Shown: positions 15,794 to 24,798 of the stretch, piece by piece
Layout: the number at the start of each line of letters is the position of its first letter
Position numbering within the stretch: the stretch's first letter is position 1
Assembly (NCBI RefSeq): GCF_025147765.1
Contig: NZ_CP102265.1
Location: forward strand, 2,827,001 to 2,891,000
Source: Blautia obeum ATCC 29174
GTDB taxonomy: Bacteria > Bacillota > Clostridia > Lachnospirales > Lachnospiraceae
Direction of reading: 5' to 3'
DNA: 64,000 bases
Program-made: the position numbers and the translations under genes
The notes under the pieces: generated by a model
Seen by the model: the letters and a program-made list of their open reading frames with translations, nothing else
Told to the model about the DNA's origin: nothing
The model's database searches: none

Positions 15794-16645
15794 TTATGAT
15801 TCTGAAAGTGGCTGTACGGAAATAGCCTCATCCATCATTTTATTATAATCATCTTCGGTCATATCTTTAAGCACGCCATTGATTGCATCCTTAAGTTCAT
15901 CGTTGCCCCTCTGTACTGAAATACCAATATTGATATCTTCATCAGATACTTCAAATGCTCCGTCTGTTCCACTGAAGTCCAGCAGTTTGAAATCCGGATA
16001 TGCTACGCATGCAGCCTTTCCTGTAGGCATGTCAGTGACAACTGCATCACATTTGCCGGATTCAAGAGCAACCAGCATTGCCGGTGCACTTTCCTGTGCC
16101 GGAAGGATATCAGTATCTGGAATCTGAGGCAGGCAGGAATCATACCAGATCGTATTCTGCTGTGATGTCACTGTAGCTCCTTTAAGGTCTTCTACGCTTG
16201 CTGCGTCCTTGTAATCTCCATCATTCTTAACCAAAGTGATGATGGATGCATAATAATATGGATCTGTGAAATCAACCATCTGCTGACGTTCTTTTGTAAT
16301 AGACTGTCCTGCAATAACACAGTCAACCTGACCGGACTGTACTGCCGGTACAAGAGAATCCCAGTCAAGCTTTACGATTTCAAGATCATAGCCTAATTCA
16401 TCTGCAATTTTCTTTGCCATCATAACATCATATCCATACGCATAATCAGAACTTCCGGAAATCTGTACTGCTCCATTGGAGTCATCTGGCTGTGTCCAGT
16501 TGTAAGGAGCATATCCGCATTCCATTGCAACTTTCAGAGTTTTCTTATCATCCGCACTTACACTCTGTACACCTATAATCCCACATGTCATTGATGCAGC
16601 TACTGCAGCTACTGTCAACATTCTCCACATTTTACTCTTTCTCAT
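15794..16645 (-). CDS. Amino acid-binding protein (family 3), apparently not lipid-anchored
   Basis: The 283-residue receptor has a signal peptide ending near SVSADDKK and the bilobed family 3 fold (VAMECGYAPYNW, DVMMAKKIADELG, GQVDCVIAGQSITKERQQ, FTDPYYY). I chose the ATG at 16643-16645 behind CAGGAGG; an upstream in-frame GTG or ATG would begin inside the leader hairpin region. The only Cys in the signal (SMTCGI) is a poor lipobox, so the protein may be released or held by another means. It is the first gene of the operon. Confidence 0.88.
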   Translation of the reverse strand: MRKSKMWRMLTVAAVAASMTCGIIGVQSVSADDKKTLKVAMECGYAPYNWTQPDDSNGAVQISGSSDYAYGYDVMMAKKIADELGYDLEIVKLDWDSLVPAVQSGQVDCVIAGQSITKERQQMVDFTDPYYYASIITLVKNDGDYKDAASVEDLKGATVTSQQNTIWYDSCLPQIPDTDILPAQESAPAMLVALESGKCDAVVTDMPTGKAACVAYPDFKLLDFSGTDGAFEVSDEDINIGISVQRGNDELKDAINGVLKDMTEDDYNKMMDEAISVQPLSES

Positions 16646-16677
16646 TTTCGTTTCCTCCTGACGTTTAAATAAAAAAG

Positions 16678-16710
16678 AGCGCACGGAACCATGAAGTGCT
16701 CCGTTGCGCT
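16678..16710 (-). promoter_or_regulatory. Hairpin at the very 5' end of the binding-protein transcript
   Basis: AGCGCA-CGGA pairs with TCCG-GCGCT and is followed by six T on the minus strand, like an intrinsic terminator, yet it starts at the predicted transcript start. It may stabilise the mRNA end or allow early termination. No riboswitch core is seen. Confidence 0.5.
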
Positions 16711-16717
16711 TTAAGTC

Positions 16718-16746
16718 ATATTAATACTTTTTCTTTTAAAAGTCAA
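16718..16746 (-). promoter_or_regulatory. Promoter of the amino acid transporter operon
   Basis: TTGACT (16741-16746) and TAATAT (16718-16723) lie 17 bases apart. The -35 box directly abuts the T-run of the preceding gene's terminator. Confidence 0.75.
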
Positions 16747-16775
16747 GAAAAAAAAGCAGCTCCCGAAGGAACTGC
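16747..16775 (-). terminator. Terminator of the NlpC/P60 gene
   Basis: GCAG-TCC pairs with GGA-CTGC around a TTCG loop and is followed by a long T-run on the minus strand. Confidence 0.85.
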
Positions 16776-16788
16776 CCTAAAATCATAT

Positions 16789-18210
16789 TTATGAAGGTCT
16801 TCTTACAGACAGGATTGTTCTGTAAGCAGCGTTGTTGCTGATCTTAATACCATCTCTGGAGTTGGATGCATGTACGATCTGTCCGTTACCCATGTAGATT
16901 GCGACATGTCCACCATAGCAGATCAGGTCTCCTGGCTGAGCATCTGCATAAGAAACTTCTGTTCCCCAGTTCTGCTGCTCATAAGATGTTCTCGGAAGGC
17001 TGTAGCCAAACTGAGCATATACACTCTGTGTAAATCCAGAGCAGTCAGCTCCACCTGTAAGACTTGTGCCACCCCATACATATGGGTTTCCAACAAACTG
17101 TGTAGCATAATCTACGATTGAAGATCCTGAACCACTGGATGAAGAACTGCTGGAGCTTGAAGAGCTGGATGAAGTATCTACTGTATCCGGATCAACTGTG
17201 TTGTCACTGTCAATCACATTTCCATATTCATCATATTCTACATCACTGCTTCCACTGTCTTCTGTAGTTGTTTCTGTTGTAGTCTGGCTCGGATCAACCT
17301 CGTTTCCATCTTCGTCATATACAGTATCTCCGTTTTCTGCTGCTTCTGAAGCATCAACTTCGTTACCATCTTCATCATATACTGTCTGATCTTCCTGTTC
17401 CTGCTGTGCAGCTTCTTCCTCGGCTGCTGCAGCAGCTGCCGCTTCAGCTTCTGCCTGACGTCTTGCCTCTTCTTCGGCTGCAATACGTTCTGCTTCAAGC
17501 TGCTCAATCTCTGCCTGCTGTTCCTGAATCAGGTTTGCATATTCATTTGCCATTTCCTGTGCATATGCAATTTCATTATCACAATCTGCAGAATTTGCTT
17601 TCTTTGTATCAATCTGATTCTGAAGATCTACAGACTGTGCTTCATATTCCTGTTTCATACCTTCCAGTTCAGCTTTTTCCTGCTGATACTGATTTCCAAG
17701 GTTTGTTACCTGTGTAATTGTGTTTGCATATTTTTCAAGGCTCTGTCTGTCATAATCATACATTTTCTGAGTATACTCAGCTTTTGTAAGAAGATCAGAA
17801 AGATTATCTGCACTCATCATCATCTGGAACCAGGCTTCATTTCCACCTTTTTCGTACAGATACTGGATACGCTGTTTCATTGCTGCGTACTGTTTGTCTT
17901 TGGCATTCTGTGCCTTCTGCAGGTCAGCCTGTGTCTGCTGAATGTCTGCTTCTTTATTACTGATATCCCCTTCCAAGGTCTGAATGGAAACCATGACATT
18001 CACAAGATTTGCGTCCAGGGAGTTGATCTCATCCTGTAACTGCTGCTTAGCGGAGTAGAGCTGATCAATCTGAGCATATGTAGCATCAAGCTGTGCGCTT
18101 GTAGCTGCCTGTTCCTCTCTCAGTTCATCTTCTCTTGACGCGCTTACACTGACAACCTGTGTTGCAGTCATCATTAATGCCAACGTCAGGCAAACAATTC
18201 TTTTTTTCAT
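16789..18210 (-). CDS. Secreted coiled-coil peptidoglycan hydrolase with NlpC/P60 domain
   Basis: A 473-residue wall hydrolase of the PcsB/CwlO type. It has a signal peptide (cleavage near SVSA), long coiled coils over about residues 28-270, and three copies of YDEDGNEVD or a variant at about 277-335. A serine-rich linker and a C-terminal NlpC/P60 domain follow, with catalytic Cys390 (ADCSGF), a His in GGHVAIY and a further His in VHASN. It should cut stem-peptide bonds during growth or division. The ATG at 18208-18210 follows GAGGTGAG; a GTG three codons earlier is less likely. The repeats recall the tail of FtsQ in this window. Confidence 0.9.
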   Translation of the reverse strand: MKKRIVCLTLALMMTATQVVSVSASREDELREEQAATSAQLDATYAQIDQLYSAKQQLQDEINSLDANLVNVMVSIQTLEGDISNKEADIQQTQADLQKAQNAKDKQYAAMKQRIQYLYEKGGNEAWFQMMMSADNLSDLLTKAEYTQKMYDYDRQSLEKYANTITQVTNLGNQYQQEKAELEGMKQEYEAQSVDLQNQIDTKKANSADCDNEIAYAQEMANEYANLIQEQQAEIEQLEAERIAAEEEARRQAEAEAAAAAAAEEEAAQQEQEDQTVYDEDGNEVDASEAAENGDTVYDEDGNEVDPSQTTTETTTEDSGSSDVEYDEYGNVIDSDNTVDPDTVDTSSSSSSSSSSSSSGSGSSIVDYATQFVGNPYVWGGTSLTGGADCSGFTQSVYAQFGYSLPRTSYEQQNWGTEVSYADAQPGDLICYGGHVAIYMGNGQIVHASNSRDGIKISNNAAYRTILSVRRPS

Positions 18211-18361
18211 GTTTCTCACCTCATAATCATTTTAACTCTATTTTGTAACATTTGTGAAATATCTTTCTTAAGTTCTTATACATATTAACACAAGGTTCTT
18301 TTGATTGCAAGAGTAAATCGATAAAAAGTTTAATATTTTGTAACATTTATTAAAAACTCCG

Positions 18362-18400
18362 CAAAAGAAAGGAGAAGTTCCCGTGTCTGGAAACTTCTCC
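18362..18400 (-). terminator. Terminator of the cell-wall-binding protein gene
   Basis: GGAGAAGTT pairs perfectly with AACTTCTCC and is followed by TTTCTTTT on the minus strand. Confidence 0.8.
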
Positions 18401-18418
18401 GTAACATTTCATTCTTAT

Positions 18419-20059
18419 TTAAAATCCAAACAATTCCTGAAGAATTACATCTGCAGTCTTGTTCTTAAAGTTATCCGGATCAGAAAGAGTGGAGCTGTAC
18501 CATCTCATATAATTTCCTCTTCGGATGTAGTTACCGCAGGATGGACGATAGGTATACTTCTTAAATCCTGCATATCTGGACATGTATTTATTTGCAAGAG
18601 CTACTGCCTGGCTGTCATAATCACCATCCGGTGTACAGGTTCCTGCAATCTGGCATCCTGCATTCGGAGTGGAATGAACGATCACGGCACTCTTATCGGA
18701 ACACTGTCCGAGGATAATCCATGTATGACCATCATCATATCCGATATCACCAGGATATACTTTCCATCCTGTTTTGGACAGATAATTCTGGTTCACATAA
18801 GTTCCCCATTTTAATGTATTCTTATAATAACTGCCGATTTCTCCTGATACAACCGTATAACTATTTCCATTTCTCATAACCTGCTGTGCTGCCCATCCTA
18901 CAAATCCAGAACAGTCAAGTCCTTTTGCTCTGTTTGCAGTACTCAGATCACGATAATTATTATAGTTATAACTACTTGTCTGGCTGAGATAAAAGCTCTG
19001 CCAGGTCGGGCTGACACCGATCCTTGTGGAATCATACCAACCGCCGCCCCAGATATACAATGCCTGTCCAACCGGTTTCAATGCCCCGGCAAGATAATTC
19101 TTGAGCGTTTTGATCCCGGTCTGCTCAACCGGTTTCGGATCATTTGCAAAATAGGTATTGCTTGTCGTACTGCTGTCATTTGCAGATGAATAGGTCATAA
19201 TACCTGTTGAGCTGAATGTATAGGTCACACCATCAATCGACTTGGTACCTGTAACCATCTTGAAACTACTCTTGTCAAAGTAATATTTATTTCCACTGAT
19301 CGTTACCCAGCCGCCCGCTGCGATTCCTGTACTTGGATCAAAATAGTACGTAGCGCTGCCAACCTTTGCAAGTCCCTTGGCCATAACACCATTGCTGCCA
19401 AAGTATCTTAATTCTCCTTTGGCAGATTTTGTCCAGCCGGTAACCATTCTTTTGTATTTGGCATTGAAATATCTCGTCTCATTTCCAGTATTCACATAAC
19501 CGCTGGCTGCAATTCCTGTACTTGGATTGAAATAATAATAATATTTGCCGATTTTTTTCAGTCCCATATACATCTTACCATCGCTGGCAAAATACCACTT
19601 CTGCCCCTTTGCATTTTTCAGCCAGCCTTTTGCCATCGTATAATTCGAGGGCTGGAAATAACGGACAACTGCGCCATTGGCAGATCTTACAAATCCCCTC
19701 TTCGTGTAGCCGGTCTTGATATCGAAGTAATAATATTTACCGCCGATTTTTTTCATTCCGGTATACATAACACCATTTTTTTTATTAAAATAGCGCTTTG
19801 GTCCTCTGGAACTTCTCTGCCAGCCTTTCAGCAAGACGCCTGTCCTTGTATTAAGGAAGTATTTCTTTCCATTTAAAGTAAGCCATCCCTTAACTTTCTT
19901 TCCGTTTTTATAATAGTATGTTTTTCCTTTTACGGTTCGAAAACCAGTTGTAGCAGCCTGCGCATCTACCGTGGATGCCTGAAACGCAAAGCCTGCAGCA
20001 AAAAGCATTACTCCTAAAAATATGGCTGCGATCCATGACTTTTTGCACACCTTTCCCAT
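18419..20059 (-). CDS. Secreted cell-wall-binding repeat protein with NlpC/P60-like catalytic domain
   Basis: A 546-residue secreted protein. After a signal peptide, residues of about 40-290 hold roughly ten choline-binding-like repeats of 20-25 residues (GWLTLNGKKYFLN, GGKYYYFDIKTG, KVGSATYYFDPSTG). The C-terminal 220 residues contain GLDCSGFVGW with a likely nucleophile Cys383, then GDIGYDDGHTWIIL with His445 and VHSTP. This matches an NlpC/P60-like cysteine peptidase with an extended insertion. It presumably binds wall polymer and cuts peptidoglycan or another amide. It is monocistronic, follows its own promoter region, and is next to another NlpC gene. Confidence 0.82.
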   Translation of the reverse strand: MGKVCKKSWIAAIFLGVMLFAAGFAFQASTVDAQAATTGFRTVKGKTYYYKNGKKVKGWLTLNGKKYFLNTRTGVLLKGWQRSSRGPKRYFNKKNGVMYTGMKKIGGKYYYFDIKTGYTKRGFVRSANGAVVRYFQPSNYTMAKGWLKNAKGQKWYFASDGKMYMGLKKIGKYYYYFNPSTGIAASGYVNTGNETRYFNAKYKRMVTGWTKSAKGELRYFGSNGVMAKGLAKVGSATYYFDPSTGIAAGGWVTISGNKYYFDKSSFKMVTGTKSIDGVTYTFSSTGIMTYSSANDSSTTSNTYFANDPKPVEQTGIKTLKNYLAGALKPVGQALYIWGGGWYDSTRIGVSPTWQSFYLSQTSSYNYNNYRDLSTANRAKGLDCSGFVGWAAQQVMRNGNSYTVVSGEIGSYYKNTLKWGTYVNQNYLSKTGWKVYPGDIGYDDGHTWIILGQCSDKSAVIVHSTPNAGCQIAGTCTPDGDYDSQAVALANKYMSRYAGFKKYTYRPSCGNYIRRGNYMRWYSSTLSDPDNFKNKTADVILQELFGF

Positions 20060-20200
20060 ACGGTCAACCTCTTTCTACGAGTATAAATATTCGTATTTTT
20101 TACAATCTTGTTACAATATTATGTAGGTATTATATATCATGTTTGTAACAACGTCAATAAAAAAGTAAAAACCTGCCAATATATTCCCCTCCTGGAGCGC

Positions 20201-20237
20201 AAAAAGGACCGGGGTAAAAACCCGATCCTTATTTTTT
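20201..20237. terminator. Bidirectional terminator after diaminopimelate dehydrogenase
   Basis: AAGGACCGGG and CCCGATCCTT pair with one wobble, flanked by A-run and T-run on opposite sides, so it works on either strand. Confidence 0.8.
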
Positions 20238-20255
20238 ACAATTTCATTTCATATA

Positions 20256-21242
20256 TTACAGAAGATGTTTTCTCAGTTCAGCGCCATCCAGTGCACTTAA
20301 ATATGCCGGTGCAACATCAAATACTGTTTTGCATCCTTTCTGTCCTTCCTGGCTCATGCGATATGCAGCTCTCGCATATGCAACAATTACGGAAGATGTA
20401 AATTCCGGATTGGAATCCAGCTTCAGGCTGTATTCGATCACATGACTGTTCTCATCGTTCCAGCCGGTTTTGCCTGTACGGATCACAAATCCACCATGCG
20501 GAATTCCACTGTGATCACGTTTCAGTTCTTCTTCAGAAATGAAATGTACTGTTGTATCATATTCATCAAAATAATTCGGCATTGTCTTAATCTCATTTTC
20601 AATGCGTGCAAGATCAGCACCTTCCTCAGCTACTACGAAGCATTCTCTTGTATGCTTCTGTCTTGTAGTCAGTTCCGGATTTTCTCCGTTTCTGACTGCT
20701 TCCAGTGCAGCTTCTACAGGAATTGTGTACTGTTTTCCATCTTTTACTCCATCAATTCTACGGATTGCATCGGAATGTCCCTGGCTTACACCCTTGCCCC
20801 AGAATGTATAATCCTTTCCATTTGTAAGGATTGCGTTTGCATACATTCTGTTCAGGGAGAACATTCCCGGATCCCAGCCAACAGAAATGATTCCTACATG
20901 ATTGCTTTCAGATGCTGCCTTGTCAACATTTGCGAAATGTTCCGGTACTCTGGCATGTGTATCAAAACTGTCTACCACATTGAACCACTGTGCATATTTC
21001 GGTGTCTGAACCGGCAGATCTGTTGCACTTCCACCGCAGAGAATCATAACATCAATTTTATCTTTCATCTTTTCTGCTTCATCTACATGGTAAACAGATG
21101 CTGAATCTGTAAGAATTTTTACAGTTGCAGGATCACGACGTGTAAATACTGCAACCAGTTCCATGTCCGGATTATGTTTAATTGCACATTCTACGCCTCT
21201 TCCAAGATTACCATATCCTAAAATACCAATACGAATACTCAT
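20256..21242 (-). CDS. ddh: meso-Diaminopimelate D-dehydrogenase
   Basis: NADPH-dependent enzyme that makes meso-diaminopimelate in one step from tetrahydrodipicolinate, feeding lysine and peptidoglycan synthesis. The 328-residue length is typical. The N-terminal Rossmann motif GILGYGNLGRG, the VVDSFDTHARVPEH stretch, SVGWDPGMFSLNRM, WGKGVSQGHSDAIRRIDGV and GKTGWNDENSHVIEYSLKLDSNPEFT are close to the family consensus. The gene is monocistronic with a strong promoter and a leader of about 100 nt. Confidence 0.95.
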   Translation of the reverse strand: MSIRIGILGYGNLGRGVECAIKHNPDMELVAVFTRRDPATVKILTDSASVYHVDEAEKMKDKIDVMILCGGSATDLPVQTPKYAQWFNVVDSFDTHARVPEHFANVDKAASESNHVGIISVGWDPGMFSLNRMYANAILTNGKDYTFWGKGVSQGHSDAIRRIDGVKDGKQYTIPVEAALEAVRNGENPELTTRQKHTRECFVVAEEGADLARIENEIKTMPNYFDEYDTTVHFISEEELKRDHSGIPHGGFVIRTGKTGWNDENSHVIEYSLKLDSNPEFTSSVIVAYARAAYRMSQEGQKGCKTVFDVAPAYLSALDGAELRKHLL

Positions 21243-21252
21243 TGTGATTTCC

Positions 21253-21380
21253 TCCTGTTATTTCACTTCGGTAGTTACTGTTCTGTTCACAGCAGCTTCC
21301 CATATGCTGTTCTTTGCCGCTACATCGCTTTAGCATGACAGCACACCCATTATCATAATATCCCAATCGACAATTGTCAA
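21253..21380 (-). promoter_or_regulatory. Promoter and structured leader of ddh
   Basis: TTGACA (21375-21380) and TATGAT (21352-21357) are 17 bases apart. The leader can form GCTGT/ACAGC around a GCTA/TAGC stem. It is too short for a lysine riboswitch and matches no class I know. Confidence 0.55.
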
Positions 21381-21461
21381 TTTTTTTATAAAAAACCTTC
21401 TAAAATATTTTATTGATATTCCAGAAGGTCTGTTATTTCTTTTCATTATTGACGATTCTTC

Positions 21462-22097
21462 TCAGCAGCAGAACATTCCACCCGGACAGCAAAGATTACA
21501 TGCCAGATTGGCCAGGCAAAGCTTCATACAATAATCGCTTCCGTCACTTGGCATTCCTCCAAATGGATTCTGTTGTTCCTGATACCAGGTTCCTCCGCCT
21601 TCCAGTCTCTGCAGCAACATTCGGTACTGCATATTATCCGGTTCCATATTTACTGCACTTCGTGCATCATTTAACGCATTTACATTATTTCCCAGTCCCA
21701 TGTTCGCCATTGCGGACAGATAATACCACTGGCCGTTTCTCTGCTGAAGCGACGAAAGCACATTCATTGCCTCTTTGTAATGTCGACTGTTGATATAATT
21801 TGCCGCAGCCTGTCGGCGCACTGCCTCTTCATCCTGATACGTATTCTGGCCCTGTGTACCAAAGCCACCAAAACCACCATATGAATTATAGTTTCCTGAA
21901 GAACCATATTCCCGTTCTTTCATGATCTGTTCATATGCCTGCTGGACTTCTTTAAATTTTTCTTCTGCCTGTGCTTTGTTCGGATTGTTGATATTAGCAT
22001 CCGGATGATATTTACGGCTCAGCTTACGATATGCCTTCTTTATTTCATCATCAGATGCATCTCTCGAAACACCCAGCACACTGTATGGATCAAACAT
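21462..22097 (-). CDS. J-domain protein with Cys-rich C-terminus
   Basis: A 211-residue protein starting with a J domain ([23 protein letters not shown] at 31-33), which should stimulate an Hsp70. A Gly/Tyr/Asn-rich linker and a TPR-like region ([20 protein letters not shown]) follow. The end carries a cluster of seven Cys ([22 protein letters not shown], split here as CMKLC, ACNLCC, FCC). The ATG at 22095-22097 overlaps the end of the DUF5685 gene by eight bases and follows GGGAGAAAG. The Cys tail may bind metal. Coupling to DUF5685 suggests a joint role. Confidence 0.82.
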   Translation of the reverse strand: MFDPYSVLGVSRDASDDEIKKAYRKLSRKYHPDANINNPNKAQAEEKFKEVQQAYEQIMKEREYGSSGNYNSYGGFGGFGTQGQNTYQDEEAVRRQAAANYINSRHYKEAMNVLSSLQQRNGQWYYLSAMANMGLGNNVNALNDARSAVNMEPDNMQYRMLLQRLEGGGTWYQEQQNPFGGMPSDGSDYCMKLCLANLACNLCCPGGMFCC

Positions 22098-22935
22098 CTT
22101 CTTTCTCCCGCTCTTCCCTGCGCTTTCGCGATATACTCTCAAATCTGCACCATACTCCGGAATATAAAATATTCCGCAGGATGTCTGCATATTTTATAAT
22201 AGGAAGTTTTTCAAATTCCCGACAGGTTTCTGCCATCATTAGCAGCAACATATTTTTTATCCTGTCATCAAACCCTTTTATTATATAATCTTTTGCAAAA
22301 GGGTTGTAATTTCCTTTTTTTACATCATCTTCCACATCATCGTAGGCATCCATCAGGTAAATAAACTTACCCAGATAAAATCCCATGCGGCGAAGTGTTG
22401 GTTCCCAGACATCTTCTCTGTATGCAAAGATTTCTGCCATGATTCTTCCAAAACAGCCCGAAACACGATCGATATCTGTCTCTCCCTCCTGTTCCATCTC
22501 TGAAAGTTCATTCAAACAGGAAATGATCACATCGATTTTTTTCTTCCATTGCTGTTCGCTTTTTTTCTCTTTACTCTCCAGAAGCTTCCCATATGCAAGA
22601 CTTAAGATTTTTTTCTCGTCATTCCAGTCATCCTTACACTTATAGTAAGTCAGAAAGATATTCATATCTGCTCCGTATTCTGTTATGGCATTTTTCCGTA
22701 CCGTCTGTTTACGTACCGGATGTACAATACATCTGGTCGTACCTTTTCTGGTCGGCGGCTCATACAACGCACTGAGCAGAAGAATCACAAATGTCATATC
22801 ATAGCTCAGTGTGATCTGCCCGCTTATCCCGTAACGCTCTCTCAGCTCCCTGCACAGTCCGCAGTAAAAAGAACGGTACATATCAAAATCTTTAAATTTA
22901 ATTTCCGGCTTATTCAGCACCACATACCCAAACAT
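22090..22935 (-). CDS. DUF5685 family protein with two DDxxD motifs
   Basis: A 281-residue helical protein of unknown function. The N-terminus has an [14 protein letters not shown] motif common to the family. Two aspartate-rich motifs, DDWND (102-106) and DDVED (199-203), stand about 97 residues apart, the pattern used by all-alpha prenyl diphosphate and squalene synthases to bind magnesium and diphosphate. That likeness is my inference. No signal peptide is seen. It starts behind AGAGAGGTATCTGT, 23 bp after the zinc-ribbon gene, and overlaps the J-domain gene. Confidence 0.78.
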   Translation of the reverse strand: MFGYVVLNKPEIKFKDFDMYRSFYCGLCRELRERYGISGQITLSYDMTFVILLLSALYEPPTRKGTTRCIVHPVRKQTVRKNAITEYGADMNIFLTYYKCKDDWNDEKKILSLAYGKLLESKEKKSEQQWKKKIDVIISCLNELSEMEQEGETDIDRVSGCFGRIMAEIFAYREDVWEPTLRRMGFYLGKFIYLMDAYDDVEDDVKKGNYNPFAKDYIIKGFDDRIKNMLLLMMAETCREFEKLPIIKYADILRNILYSGVWCRFESISRKRREEREKEDV

Positions 22936-22958
22936 ACAGATACCTCTCTGTCAGTTTA

Positions 22959-23369
22959 TCAGCTTCTTTTGACAAATTTCGTATGACATTTCGGACATTC
23001 GATTTCAATCTTGCCTTTGCCTTTTGGAATACGGATCTTCTGACCGCATCCCGGACATGAATAAATATGATGGGTCTTTCTCTGGTTCATCATATTTTTT
23101 TCCCGGTTAAATCTCTGTCTGAATTTTGCTGTTGCTGCAAGATATTTTTCATTTTCTGCATATCTCTTCTGAATATCTCTGGACAACATTCGATAGTATG
23201 TATATAAAAGCACCAAAAGCCCTATCGTGTCAAATAATGCACCAATTCTGTTTCCACCCGGGAAAAAGATAGAAATAATGATTGCTACAAGTGCAACTCC
23301 CATTGTGAAACGTGCAAATGCGTCCACTCCATAACGTCCTTGCATAAATTTATTAAATTTATCTCTCAT
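22959..23369 (-). CDS. Small membrane protein with C-terminal zinc ribbon
   Basis: A 136-residue protein with two hydrophobic segments (about 21-65) and a basic middle. The C-terminal zinc ribbon reads CPGCGQKIRIPKGKGKIEIECPKCH. It is probably anchored in the membrane with the ribbon in the cytoplasm. Function is unknown. It lies 30 bp after rlmI and 23 bp before DUF5685, so the four genes form one transcript. Confidence 0.75.
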   Translation of the reverse strand: MRDKFNKFMQGRYGVDAFARFTMGVALVAIIISIFFPGGNRIGALFDTIGLLVLLYTYYRMLSRDIQKRYAENEKYLAATAKFRQRFNREKNMMNQRKTHHIYSCPGCGQKIRIPKGKGKIEIECPKCHTKFVKRS

Positions 23370-23399
23370 TTAAGTCCTTCTTTCTGTCTGCTCATCCGA

Positions 23400-24602
23400 C
23401 TATTTCTCATCACATACCTGGAAGATATAGAATTTCAGATAATAAGATTCATCAGATGCCCAGAGAATCGGGTGATCCGGTGCCTGTGTTCTGTATTCCA
23501 CCTGACGCAGTCTCTTATGTGCGCTTCTGGCAGCCTGACCGATCGTTTTGGTAAACAGTTCATATTCCATAAAATGGGAACAGGAACAGGTCGCAAGGAA
23601 TCCTCCGTCCTTTACCAGTTTCAGTCCGCGAAGATTGATTTCCCGGTATCCCTTGACTGCATTTTTGACAGAACTGCGTGATTTGGTAAATGCCGGTGGA
23701 TCCAGAATCACCACGTCATATTTTTCTCCCTCTTCTTCCAGTTTCGGGAGCAGTTCAAATACGTCTTCGCAAATAAATTTTACTTTGTCATCCAGCCCGT
23801 TTAATTTTGCATTTTCTGTTGCCTGATCCACAGCAAGCTGCGATGCATCCACACCTGTAACTTCTTTCGCTCCGGCGATTCCCGCATTCAGGGCAAAAGA
23901 ACCTGTATGTGTGAAACAGTCCAGTACTCTTGCATCTTTGCAGAGTTTCTGGATTGCAAGACGGTTGTATTTCTGATCAAGGAAAAATCCTGTTTTCTGT
24001 CCGTCTTTGATATCTACCTGATATTTTACACCATTTTCCACAATTTCAACCAGTGTAGGAAATTCCGGTCCGATAAAGCCTTTATACAGTTCCATTCCTT
24101 CCTGTTTGCGGACCTTTGCATCACTTCTTTCATAAATACCGCGAATCTGGATTCCGTCTTCTGCCAGAACTTTTTTGAGCAGTTCCAGAATCGTATTCTT
24201 CAGACGGTCAATTCCCAGTGCCAGTGACTGTACGACCAGAACATCTTCAAATTTGTCTACAACAAGTCCGGGCAAAAAATCTGCCTCTCCGAAGATCAGG
24301 CGGCAGCTGGATGTATCTGTTACTTTTTTTCTGTACTCCCATGCATCGCGCACTCGTTTCTCAAGAAATTCTTCATCAATTTTCTGATTTTCATCTCTTG
24401 TCAGCAATCTGACTGTAATCTTAGAATTCGTATTGATAAATCCTCTTCCCAGCGGATATCCGTCAAAGTCATGAATCAATACAATATCTCCATTTACAAA
24501 ACTGCCCATGATCGTTGCAATTTCATTATCAAATATCCACATTCCGCCTGATTTCAGAAGACGGCCCTCTCCCTTTTTCAGTGTAACCACAGCAAGACTC
24601 AT
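23400..24602 (-). CDS. rlmI: 23S rRNA (cytosine) methyltransferase, RlmI type
   Basis: SAM-dependent methylase expected to form 5-methylcytosine in 23S rRNA. The 400-residue protein has an N-terminal PUA RNA-binding domain (LKKGEGRLLKSGGMWIFDNE), a central domain and a Rossmann methylase: LDCFTHTGSFALNAGIAGA is motif I, and VILDPPAFTKSRSS and CSCSHFM hold the catalytic region. The ATG at 24600-24602 follows AAAGGAG; an upstream in-frame start lies before that site. It leads an operon with three genes of unknown function. The exact target base is inferred from the family. Confidence 0.88.
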   Translation of the reverse strand: MSLAVVTLKKGEGRLLKSGGMWIFDNEIATIMGSFVNGDIVLIHDFDGYPLGRGFINTNSKITVRLLTRDENQKIDEEFLEKRVRDAWEYRKKVTDTSSCRLIFGEADFLPGLVVDKFEDVLVVQSLALGIDRLKNTILELLKKVLAEDGIQIRGIYERSDAKVRKQEGMELYKGFIGPEFPTLVEIVENGVKYQVDIKDGQKTGFFLDQKYNRLAIQKLCKDARVLDCFTHTGSFALNAGIAGAKEVTGVDASQLAVDQATENAKLNGLDDKVKFICEDVFELLPKLEEEGEKYDVVILDPPAFTKSRSSVKNAVKGYREINLRGLKLVKDGGFLATCSCSHFMEYELFTKTIGQAARSAHKRLRQVEYRTQAPDHPILWASDESYYLKFYIFQVCDEK

Positions 24603-24742
24603 AGTTTTTCTCCTTTCGGATCCTTCTCTTTTGGTTTTCAAAGTTATATCTGAGATAAAAAACTCTTTTTATTTTAGCACAGAAAGATATGGATTTCCAG
24701 CTTTTCACAATCTCTTCACAGCACAGTTGCCTCTAAAGGGAC

Positions 24743-24772
24743 AAAAAGGATGCCTCCCCAAAGGAGACATCC
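24743..24772 (-). terminator. Terminator of the DUF1002 gene
   Basis: GGATG-CTCC pairs with GGAG-CATCC and is followed by five T on the minus strand. Confidence 0.8.
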
Positions 24773-24798
24773 TCATCTTGCATCGCTGTTTTTTATCT

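Noticed and set aside
21253..21351. A lysine riboswitch before diaminopimelate dehydrogenase
   Set aside because: The leader is only about 100 nt and none of the conserved lysine-riboswitch segments is seen.
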